A DNA stretch of 6,653 nt, from the NCBI GenBank assembly GCA_007120575.1, contig SKNJ01000067.1, positions 1-6,653 of the forward strand, given 5' to 3'. The notes below the pieces were generated by a model. It was not told the DNA's origin. It did no database searches and saw only the letters and a program-made list of their open reading frames with translations. The stretch is from Thioalkalivibrio sp. GTDB taxonomy: Bacteria; Pseudomonadota; Gammaproteobacteria; Ectothiorhodospirales; Ectothiorhodospiraceae. Within the stretch, counting starts at the first letter, position 1, and each line of letters starts with the position of its first letter. The position numbers were made by a program, and so were the translations under genes. Positions 1-5,197 of this stretch are shown here, piece after piece.

Positions 1-287
1 CGCGCACCCTGGATGAATGGTTGTGGACCTTCGAGGACACGGCCTTCCTGCCGCACAGCACCGACGTGCGCGACACGGATGTCCCGGTCTCCCTGCACGA
101 GGCGCATGCGCCGTCGGATCGCTGCGACGTGCTGATCAACCTCGCCCCCGAGGTCCCGGAGTACTGTGGGCGTTTCGAACGGGTCGCCGACATCGTCGGT
201 GGCGACGAGACGGGCCGTGAGGCGGGCCGGGCGCGCTATCGCTTTTTCCGCGAGCGGGGCTATCCGCTGGAGCACCACAAGATCTGA
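1..287 (+). CDS. holC: DNA polymerase III chi subunit, C-terminal part (5' end outside window)
   Basis: This is the last 94 codons of a gene that enters from the left edge in the frame starting at base 3 and stops with TGA at 285-287. The chi subunit belongs to the clamp-loader assembly of the replicative polymerase and contacts single-stranded-DNA-binding protein. The visible residues align by eye with the C-terminal two thirds of E. coli HolC: LDEWLW matches LDEALW, then FLPHS, then a DVLINL strand matching DILISL, then a region ending RARYRFFRERGYPLEHHK that parallels RERYKAYRVAGFNLNTATWK. E. coli HolC has about 147 residues, so roughly 50 are missing upstream. In many gammaproteobacteria valS follows holC. 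Here the next gene is convergent soxB, so holC ends its transcription unit. The TTG at 21 is an internal leucine codon, not the start. Confidence 0.88.
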   Translation, partial: RTLDEWLWTFEDTAFLPHSTDVRDTDVPVSLHEAHAPSDRCDVLINLAPEVPEYCGRFERVADIVGGDETGREAGRARYRFFRERGYPLEHHKI

Positions 288-336
288 GCTTGGCCCGGTG
301 GCGCGGCCCTGGTCGGCAACGGGTGGCCGCCACGAA

Positions 337-360
337 AAAGCCCCGCCGGGGCGGGGCTTT
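337..360. terminator. bidirectional rho-independent terminator between holC and soxB
   Basis: A perfect 10-bp stem (337-346 pairing with 351-360) has a 4-base loop at 347-350. Its GC core is flanked by an A run on the left and TTT on the right. Read on the minus strand it ends in five T (335-339), the better tract, so it most plausibly ends soxB transcription. On the plus strand it has only three T and could end holC. It lies between two convergent stop codons, where such a shared terminator is expected. Confidence 0.85.
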
Positions 361-398
361 CGCGTTCCGGGGATCCCGGAAGGGTGTCGGCGTGCCGA

Positions 399-2201
399 TC
401 AGGACTTGCGGTACATGTCCCTGGTGGTCGGGATGTAACCGAGGTTGTCGGCACCGATGCCCTTGACCTTGGGCTCGTTGAGGTCGCTGATGCGCACGTT
501 GCCGTCCAGGCTGCGCAGGTATTCGGCGACGCCATCCCAGATGTCGACGCCGACGCCCCCGGCGGGTTCGCGCTGCACGCTGGCCCAGCCAGCGACCACG
601 TATTCCTTGTCGGGATCGAGCTTCTTGCCGTCCAGCTCCAGCTCCGACAGGCGCTCGCCGATCTCGGCCTCGGGCTCGATCGCGAATTTCAGGCCGCCGA
701 CGCGGACCATGTCGCCACCCTGCTGGTAGAACGGATCGACGTTGTACAGGTTGTCGGCAACATCCTCGAGGATGTTCTTGATCTGGGCCCCGGTCATCGC
801 GTTGCGGGTCATCTCCGGGTAGGTGAGGCCGGTCTGATCCATCACATGCTCGAAGGTGATGGGCATGCCGGGCAGCACCGTGGTGCCCCAGCGGAAGCCC
901 GGGGAGAACGAGACCTGGGCATCGTTGTATTCGATCAGCGCATCGCAGATCAGCTGGTCGAAGGTGCCGTTGAAGTTGCCGCGACGGTACAGCAGGTCGT
1001 CGGTGACCGCGAGCTCCTCGGACAGCTTGTCCTCGATGCGGAAGGTCTCGCCCTTGAAGGTGACCTGCTGGCTGCGCATGTTGTCGACATACGCGGCCAT
1101 CTCCGGGTCCTCGTCCAGCATGTTGGCGAACACCGGCACCAGGCGGTATTCCCAGTCCTTGATCTTGCCGTCGCGGAAGTCGAAGTCCAGCACGCCCACG
1201 AATTTGGCGTTGGAGCCGGCGTTGGTGACCAGACAGGTGCCGCCGTCCGGGCGTTCCACCGGTAGCGGCTGAGGGACGGCGTCGTGAGTGTGACCGCCCA
1301 TGATCGCGTCCAGGCCCTCGACCAGGCCGGCCAGCTTGATGTCCACGTCCATGCCATTGTGCGACAGGGCGACGACGATCTCGGCGCCGTCGGCGCGCGC
1401 GGCGTTGACGGTTTCCTGCATGTCGTCCGGGCGGATGCCGAACGACCACTGCTCGACCATCCAGCGCGGATTGGCGATCGGGGTGTAGGGGAAGGCCTGG
1501 CCCACCACGGCGACGTTCACGCCGTTCATCTCGCGGATCACGTAGGGTTTGAAGATGCGGTCACCCCAGTCGACGTCGCGCACGTTCTGGGCGACGAAGT
1601 CGATCCCGGCATCGGCGAAGTCGCCCTTCACGACCTCCTCGACGCGCTCGGCGCCGTAGGTGAATTCCCAGTGGCCGGTGGCGATGTCGATGCCCAGCAG
1701 CTTCTGCGCATCCACCATGTCCTGCGCATTGGTCCATACCGCGGAGCCGGAGCCGCCGCCCCAGGTGTCGCCGCCATCCAGCAGCAGCGAGTTCGGACGC
1801 GAGTCGCGCAGCTTGTTGACCAGGGTCTTGAGCTGCGGGAAGCCGCCCACCCGGCCGTACTTCTCGGCCGCTTCCATGAAGTTCAGGTTGGTGTAGGCGT
1901 GGGCGAAGATGCTGTCGCGCTCGATGTTGTAATGCTTCAGGAAGTGTTCGCTGACGATATGCGGCGGACGGTTGCGCATGTCGGCGACGCCCAGGTTCAC
2001 GTTCGGCTCGCGGAAGTAGATCGGCTTGAGCTGCGCGTGACAGTCGGTGTAGTGCAACAGATGGACATTGCCGAAGCGGTCCAGGCTGTCGTAGGGGTCG
2101 CCACTGGTGCCGTAGCGGCCGCCGGCCATCGCGCCCAGCGGGAAGCCGGCCACGCTGGCGGCCGCGAGCAGTTGCATGAAGTCTCGACGGGAGATATGCA
2201 T
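399..2201 (-). CDS. soxB: SoxB thiosulfohydrolase, Tat-exported
   Basis: SoxB is the periplasmic di-metal (manganese) hydrolase of the Sox thiosulfate oxidation pathway. It releases sulfate from the S-thiosulfonate bound to the SoxY cysteine. It belongs to the calcineurin-like phosphoesterase / 5'-nucleotidase superfamily. The 600-residue product is full length for the family. Residues 4-9 (SRRDFM) form a twin-arginine motif, followed by a hydrophobic stretch and a likely cleavage site near residue 26 (GAMA). Metal-site motifs follow in order: D53-x-H55 in HYTDCH, GGDTW (D145), GHWEF (H177, E179), SHNGMD (H281) and GGHTHD (H304, H306). The C-terminal domain has GFRWGT (R437) and GGDMVRVGG (495-503), typical of SoxB. 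The ATG at 2199-2201 is preceded by AGAGGT at 2211-2216, a 9-nt spacing. No other sox gene is visible. bepA lies 109 bp upstream on the same strand, and I see no convincing dedicated promoter in that gap, so cotranscription is possible. Confidence 0.95.
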   Translation of the reverse strand: MHISRRDFMQLLAAASVAGFPLGAMAGGRYGTSGDPYDSLDRFGNVHLLHYTDCHAQLKPIYFREPNVNLGVADMRNRPPHIVSEHFLKHYNIERDSIFAHAYTNLNFMEAAEKYGRVGGFPQLKTLVNKLRDSRPNSLLLDGGDTWGGGSGSAVWTNAQDMVDAQKLLGIDIATGHWEFTYGAERVEEVVKGDFADAGIDFVAQNVRDVDWGDRIFKPYVIREMNGVNVAVVGQAFPYTPIANPRWMVEQWSFGIRPDDMQETVNAARADGAEIVVALSHNGMDVDIKLAGLVEGLDAIMGGHTHDAVPQPLPVERPDGGTCLVTNAGSNAKFVGVLDFDFRDGKIKDWEYRLVPVFANMLDEDPEMAAYVDNMRSQQVTFKGETFRIEDKLSEELAVTDDLLYRRGNFNGTFDQLICDALIEYNDAQVSFSPGFRWGTTVLPGMPITFEHVMDQTGLTYPEMTRNAMTGAQIKNILEDVADNLYNVDPFYQQGGDMVRVGGLKFAIEPEAEIGERLSELELDGKKLDPDKEYVVAGWASVQREPAGGVGVDIWDGVAEYLRSLDGNVRISDLNEPKVKGIGADNLGYIPTTRDMYRKS

Positions 2202-2252
2202 GAGGGGTCTACCTCTTTGGTTTTGTAGTTGGGAATACAGGCAAGGTTTGCG

Positions 2253-2269
2253 GCCCGGGCTGCCCGGGC
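2253..2269. other. short GC hairpin between bepA and soxB
   Basis: GCCCGGG at 2253-2259 pairs with CCCGGGC at 2263-2269 across a 3-base loop, inside the 109-bp bepA-soxB gap. Neither strand has a T tract after it, so it is not a convincing terminator. It could be a weak pause or mRNA-processing element. A second small 5-bp hairpin (2283-2287 with 2292-2296) lies closer to the bepA stop. The rest of the gap holds the soxB ribosome binding site and nothing else I can name. Confidence 0.35.
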
Positions 2270-2310
2270 GTGACCAACGTTAGACGATCCGTCGTCCGTG
2301 AACATTCCGT

Positions 2311-3807
2311 TCAGCGCGTGTGCGCATGGGCGGTCTCCCGGGCGGTGTCGCGCTTGTCGCGGATGCGCTGCAGGTCGCGTTCGTTCGCATCGTTCGCTTC
2401 CAGCGCCGCGTCGAACTGGCGCACCGCCTCCTGGTACTGGCCGCGGTGGAAGAAATATTCGGCCATCGCCTCGCGGCTGATCGCGCGCTGTCCCGCGGCA
2501 TCGGCGATATCCGCCTTGAGTCGCAGCAGTTCGGGTTTGGGCGCGGTCTCGTGGCGAATCAGATCGGCGACAATCCGGACTGCGCGATCACGATTGCCCA
2601 GGTCCCGGTGGACCCGTGCCAGCAGCTCGCGGACCACCGGGTGCCCGGGATAGACCGCGTCGAGATCCTCGAGGATGCCGAGCGCCGCCGGGTGTTCGTC
2701 CCGTTCCCGGTGCACGGCCACCTGCGCCAGCTCGTAGGTCAGGCCCGGCGCTGCCCCCGTGTCGATTCGTTCGAGGAGGTCGTGCGCCGCCCCTGCTTCG
2801 CCGCGTTCGAGGTGCGCGACCGCGGCACCATACAGATGATGCGCTGCCGGTTCCACCTGGCCGCGAAAGATCTCCAGGGTGCGGCGCGGGTCCTGCAGCG
2901 CACGCATGCGCGCCTGCATCCAGCGAAACTCCAGGCCGCGTTCGCGCGCGCCTTCCGGCAGGCGGTCGGCGCGGGCACGCGCGTCGGTGATCCGGTCCAG
3001 GGTGACGGGATGGGTACGCAGGTATTCCGGGATCTGGTCGCCGATCCCGCGGGTCAGCTCCTGCATGCGTTCGAAGAAGTCGGCCATCGCGTGCGGGTCG
3101 AAGCCTGCGTCGGCCAGGATCCGCATCCCGGTGTTGTCGGCCTCGGCCTCGTTGGATCGCGTGAAGTTGATCTGCGACTGGATGCCGCCGGCCACGCCGC
3201 CGGCGATTACCGCCGATCCCAGTTGCGGGTCGACCGCCGAGGCCAGGACCCCGGCGAGGATCGCCAGGCCGGTGCGGAAGTTCAGTTCGCGCCCGCGCGC
3301 GAACATACGTGCCAGGTGCCGTTGCGTGACATGCGCGATCTCGTGCGCGATGACCGCGGCCAGTTCGGCCTCGTCGCGCGTCTCCAGCATCAGTCCGGAA
3401 TGGATGCCGATCAGGCCGCCGGGCATCGCGAAGGCGTTGACCTGCCGGTCGTCGATCGGGATGAAGTAGAAGGGACCGTCGGCGTCCGGGGTGTTGGCCA
3501 GTAGCTGGCGCCCCAGGGCATCGATATAGAAGGTGATCTCCGGGTCCTTGACCACGGGCAGGGTACGACGCACCTCGCGTAGCAGCGAGCGGCCGAGTTC
3601 ACGTTCTTCCGCAGGCGTCAGCACGCCGCCGGAGGCCTCTCCGAGTTCCGGGAGCGATTCGCCGTGGGCCGGGGGCGCCGATGCCAGCGCCAGCATCAGC
3701 AGGAGAGGGAGCAGGAGGAAGCCGGACCAGCCGGCCTTCAGGGTGCGGGGGGCGTACTGCCACGCCCCCCGCGACCGGTCGGTCCGGACTGGCCGGTTAC
3801 TTGCCAA
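2311..3807 (-). CDS. bepA: BepA-like periplasmic M48 metalloprotease with C-terminal TPR-type repeats
   Basis: The product resembles E. coli BepA (YfgC), a periplasmic zinc protease/chaperone that assists or degrades outer-membrane proteins stalled during assembly. From the TTG at 3805-3807 it has 498 residues, against 487 for E. coli. A positively charged leader and a hydrophobic segment (LLLPLLLMLALASA) ending at AHG form the signal peptide. The zinc motif HEIAH is at about 155-159 and the third ligand lies in EAEAD at about 220-224. A His in RTHP (about 266) matches the regulatory His switch of BepA. The last ~200 residues are helical and TPR-like. The start is uncertain. The only in-frame ATG nearby (3694-3696) would cut the signal peptide in half. 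A CTG at 3739-3741 gives an ideal leader (MKAGWSG...) but is a rare initiator. The TTG overlaps the upstream stop by 11 nt and suggests coupled translation. None has a clear Shine-Dalgarno. Confidence 0.85.
   Translation of the reverse strand: MASNRPVRTDRSRGAWQYAPRTLKAGWSGFLLLPLLLMLALASAPPAHGESLPELGEASGGVLTPAEERELGRSLLREVRRTLPVVKDPEITFYIDALGRQLLANTPDADGPFYFIPIDDRQVNAFAMPGGLIGIHSGLMLETRDEAELAAVIAHEIAHVTQRHLARMFARGRELNFRTGLAILAGVLASAVDPQLGSAVIAGGVAGGIQSQINFTRSNEAEADNTGMRILADAGFDPHAMADFFERMQELTRGIGDQIPEYLRTHPVTLDRITDARARADRLPEGARERGLEFRWMQARMRALQDPRRTLEIFRGQVEPAAHHLYGAAVAHLERGEAGAAHDLLERIDTGAAPGLTYELAQVAVHRERDEHPAALGILEDLDAVYPGHPVVRELLARVHRDLGNRDRAVRIVADLIRHETAPKPELLRLKADIADAAGQRAISREAMAEYFFHRGQYQEAVRQFDAALEANDANERDLQRIRDKRDTARETAHAHTR
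3745..3772. repeat. perfect GC-rich inverted repeat (hairpin) ahead of bepA
   Basis: The 10-bp arm at 3745-3754 is exactly complementary to 3763-3772. An extra T-A pair extends the stem to 11 bp and leaves a 6-base loop. It sits on the minus strand between the stop of the 103-residue gene and the bepA signal-peptide codons. There is no T tract, so it is a poor intrinsic terminator. It may stabilise the upstream message, slow translation or attenuate bepA. If bepA really starts at the TTG at 3807, the hairpin lies inside the coding leader. Confidence 0.55.
3775..3796. repeat. imperfect 22-bp inverted repeat directly after the stop of the 103-residue gene
   Basis: The half at 3775-3785 matches the reverse complement of 3786-3796 with two mismatches and is centred on TCCGGA. 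It abuts the TAA stop (3797-3799) of the minus-strand small gene and lies next to the perfect hairpin at 3745-3772. The two structures stacked in tandem look like a 3' end or processing region, although no T run follows either one. Confidence 0.4.
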
Positions 3808-4108
3808 GCCCCGGTGCCGAGGAGTAGGTGCGCATGCTGTCACGGGTCTCCCACAACTTCGCCTTGAGCATGGCTTCGGGGACCATGAATTTCTTGCGAT
3901 CCAGCACTTTGTGGGTGCGCACGAGCTTGACCACGTCGCCGTAGGGCAGCTTGAACAGCAGCCCGACATCACCACCGGAGGTGTTGCGCGCGATCATGTA
4001 GTCGTCTTCCATGTGGTGCACATAGATGTTGGCCGGACGCAGCTTGCCGTTGCCGTCCTTCAGGGTGACGGCGTAATGGCCGTCGACTTGGAAGTCGCTC
4101 TTTTCCAC
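3797..4108 (-). CDS. small cytoplasmic protein of unknown function, 103 residues
   Basis: I do not recognise this family. The GTG at 4106-4108 is chosen because GGAGGA at 4116-4121 sits 7 nt upstream. The in-frame ATG further out (4229-4231) has no ribosome site and would put 41 low-quality residues in front. The 103-residue product begins VEKSDFQVDGHYAVTLKDGN and has no signal peptide or membrane segment. Alternating hydrophobic residues over the first ~65 positions suggest a small beta-barrel (YAVTL, ANIYVHHMEDDYMIARN, VGLLFKL, VVKLVRTHKV). A more helical, basic C-terminal part follows (VPEAMLKAKLWETRDSM). It has no cysteines, so it is not itself a persulfide carrier. It heads the minus-strand block with bepA and diverges from rhd-tusA-hdr, so a link to sulfur metabolism is possible by position only. 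An RNA- or protein-binding barrel is an alternative guess. Confidence 0.75.
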   Translation of the reverse strand: MEKSDFQVDGHYAVTLKDGNGKLRPANIYVHHMEDDYMIARNTSGGDVGLLFKLPYGDVVKLVRTHKVLDRKKFMVPEAMLKAKLWETRDSMRTYSSAPGLGK

Positions 4109-4115
4109 CGGGAAA

Positions 4116-4121
4116 TCCTCC
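4116..4121 (-). promoter_or_regulatory. ribosome binding site that fixes the GTG start of the 103-residue gene
   Basis: On the minus strand this reads GGAGGA, 7 nt before GTG at 4106-4108. It is one of the strongest Shine-Dalgarno matches in the window and decides against the longer ATG reading. Confidence 0.8.
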
Positions 4122-4155
4122 GCGAGATGTGACTGGGTTCGGATAAGCGTTCGCG

Positions 4156-4185
4156 AATGTACCACGAGTCTCGCAGCCGGGCGAA
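4156..4185 (-). promoter_or_regulatory. possible promoter for the 103-residue gene and bepA
   Basis: On the minus strand an extended -10 element, TGG followed by TACATT, occupies 4156-4164 and matches TATAAT at four of six positions. A weak -35 candidate, TTCGCC at 4180-4185, lies 18 nt further upstream. It is about 48 nt from the GTG start. The -35 match is poor, so this is only a suggestion. Confidence 0.28.
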
Positions 4186-4213
4186 CATCGCCCCGCACGT
4201 GGCAGGGCTGGTT

Positions 4214-4241
4214 TTGCATTTCCATCCGCATTCGCTATGCT
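4214..4241 (+). promoter_or_regulatory. candidate sigma-70 promoter for rhd
   Basis: TTGCAT at 4214-4219 and TATGCT at 4236-4241 are 16 nt apart. The -10 matches at four of six positions and the -35 at three. Transcription would begin near 4248 and give a leader of about 80 nt before the rhodanese GTG. It lies almost back to back with the minus-strand candidate at 4156-4185, so the two blocks may share regulation. Confidence 0.4.
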
Positions 4242-4315
4242 CCGCGCCCACTCCTGTGCAGGCAACTCGCCCGGGCATGTCGCCGGACACCCTGCGAGGG
4301 AGCATGTTCCATTGC

Positions 4316-4319
4316 GGAG
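4316..4319 (+). promoter_or_regulatory. ribosome binding site supporting the GTG start of rhd
   Basis: GGAG lies 10 nt before GTG at 4330-4332. The spacing is slightly long but this is the only purine-rich site near the start. The alternative ATG at 4237 falls inside the candidate -10 element and would add 31 residues unlike any rhodanese. Confidence 0.55.
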
Positions 4320-4329
4320 TGGCTGTGTC

Positions 4330-4659
4330 GTGTACGGATTCACCGAGGTAACCCCGAACGAGCTGGAGCAGTGGCAGGCGGAAGGCCGCCAGTTCCGGCT
4401 GGTGGATGTGCGTTCGCCGGGCGAGACGGCGCGGGGCATCATCCCGGGGGCGGAACTGGTCCCGTTGCATTTGCTGCCGCTGCGCAAGGACGAATTTGCC
4501 GACCCCGAAACCGAGCTGGTGTTGTACTGCCAGACCGGGGCCCGCTCGGCGCAGGCCTGTGCCTTTCTCAGTCAGCAGGGGGTGGATACCGCCAACAACC
4601 TGCGAGGCGGTATCGTGGGGTGGGCCCAGGCCGGGAAACCGATCGCATCTCCGGATTAG
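4330..4659 (+). CDS. rhd: single-domain rhodanese sulfurtransferase of the sHdr locus
   Basis: This 109-residue protein is one rhodanese domain. Such enzymes carry sulfane sulfur as a cysteine persulfide and pass it to acceptors, here most likely TusA encoded next. The sequence shows the opening VTPNELEQW helix and the LVDVRSPGETARGIIPGA strand-turn. The active-site loop is YCQTGARSA, in which the single catalytic Cys begins the Cys-x-x-Gly-x-Arg-Ser pattern. The end, LRGGIVGWAQAGKPI, is typical of the fold. There is no signal peptide, so the protein is cytoplasmic. The GTG start gives the expected N terminus MYGFTEVTPNEL. The gap to tusA is 139 bp and contains its own promoter-like element, so rhd and tusA may be transcribed both together and separately. 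The assignment to the sHdr pathway rests on the neighbours. Confidence 0.88.
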   Translation: MYGFTEVTPNELEQWQAEGRQFRLVDVRSPGETARGIIPGAELVPLHLLPLRKDEFADPETELVLYCQTGARSAQACAFLSQQGVDTANNLRGGIVGWAQAGKPIASPD

Positions 4660-4666
4660 AATTCTC

Positions 4667-4710
4667 TTGTATTCCGATTCCGGTTCCCTTATAAGGGGAG
4701 ATTCGGTTCC
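4667..4710 (+). promoter_or_regulatory. candidate tusA promoter with overlapping operator-like palindrome and repeats
   Basis: TTGTAT at 4667-4672 and TATAAG at 4690-4695 are separated by exactly 17 nt, and the -10 matches at five of six positions. The -10 lies inside a perfect 12-bp palindrome, CCCTTATAAGGG (4686-4697). On either side are near-identical repeats, GATTCCGGTTCC (4676-4687) and GATTCGGTTCC (4700-4710), which differ by one base. This arrangement over a -10 element is typical of a repressor site. Transcripts would start near 4702 and leave a leader of about 95 nt. A second 10-bp palindrome, GGTCCGGACC, lies in that leader at 4745-4754. Confidence 0.5.
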
Positions 4711-4798
4711 AGAAAGTTCGACTAGGGATTGCCTGCGCGCGCCCGGTCCGGACCTCAGTACCCAAAGACGAAAGACAGAACCCTAAAGGAGACAAAAC

Positions 4799-5029
4799 AT
4801 GGCCAACTTTGACCAAGAACTCGATGCTTCCGGCCTGAACTGCCCGCTGCCCATCCTGCGTGCCAAGAAGGCCCTGGCGGCGATGGACGCCGGTCAGGTC
4901 CTGCACATCATCGCGACCGACCCGGGTGCGGTGAAGGACTTCCAGGCGTTCGCCAAGCAGACCGGAAACGAGCTGATGGAGCACAAGGAAGAGGGCGGCA
5001 AGTTCTACTTCCTCGTTAAGAAAGGCTAA
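4799..5029 (+). CDS. tusA: TusA sulfur carrier protein
   Basis: TusA is a small cytoplasmic protein that carries sulfane sulfur as a persulfide on one cysteine. In sulfur oxidisers it delivers sulfur to the sHdr or Dsr oxidation machinery. In other bacteria it serves tRNA thiolation. The 76-residue product has the family hallmark Cys-Pro-x-Pro at C15-P-L-P18, within LDASGLNCPLPILRAKKAL. It then shows the two-layer alpha/beta pattern ending FYFLVKKG. Length is normal. ATG at 4799 is supported by AAGGAG at 4786-4791 with 7-nt spacing. This is the best ribosome site of the plus block and fits an abundant protein. It lies between rhd and hdrC1, as in known sHdr loci. A strong hairpin follows its stop, so it may be expressed at a higher level than the hdr genes. 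Confidence 0.95.
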   Translation: MANFDQELDASGLNCPLPILRAKKALAAMDAGQVLHIIATDPGAVKDFQAFAKQTGNELMEHKEEGGKFYFLVKKG

Positions 5030-5047
5030 GGCGTTTTCAACGCTCTG

Positions 5048-5083
5048 AACGGGGCGGCGATCCGGCCGGATCGCCGCCCCGTT
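5048..5083 (+). terminator. perfect 36-bp inverted repeat after tusA, probable partial terminator
   Basis: Arms 5048-5065 and 5066-5083 are exact reverse complements over 18 bp. A real hairpin would leave a GGCC loop and a 16-bp stem. Only three T follow (5082-5084) before CC, a weak tract. The stem starts 18 nt after the tusA stop codon. It would either end most transcripts after tusA while some read through into hdrC1, or protect the tusA message from 3' degradation. Confidence 0.65.
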
Positions 5084-5197
5084 TCCTGAATAACGTCGGT
5101 TGCCATGCGGTAACTGGCTAGGTGCCTGGACGCGGTCTAGGCTGGCTGAGCAAGGTTCATCAAGAAACCTGCATCGCCCACAGCGAAGAGGTGACAT

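Noticed and set aside
136..1449. 437-codon minus-strand open frame overlapping soxB and holC
   Set aside because: It is a shadow of soxB in another frame, composed of Arg/Gly/Pro/His-rich low-complexity translation with no known motif.
1284..2228. 314-codon plus-strand open frame opposite soxB
   Set aside because: It is antisense to the N-terminal half of soxB, with a Val/His/Asp-rich translation typical of a GC-rich complement and no plausible family.
2320..3504. 394-codon plus-strand open frame opposite bepA
   Set aside because: It is antisense to the protease gene, whose HEIAH and EAEAD motifs prove the minus-strand reading.
3745..3796. Intrinsic terminator before bepA
   Set aside because: Both inverted repeats are GC-rich but neither is followed by a T run on either strand, so they are listed as repeats instead.
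4109..4231. 41-residue N-terminal extension of the small unknown protein (ATG at 4231)
   Set aside because: It has no ribosome site, spans the divergent control region, and the GTG at 4108 has a strong one.
4237..4329. 31-residue N-terminal extension of the rhodanese (ATG at 4237)
   Set aside because: The ATG overlaps the candidate -10 element and the added residues do not resemble a rhodanese or a signal peptide.
5030..5197. A small gene or dsrE remnant between tusA and hdrC1
   Set aside because: No frame there has both a start with a ribosome site and a recognisable motif. Only the inverted repeat and the hdrC1 ribosome site can be supported. A short frame from 5100 runs into hdrC1 out of phase.
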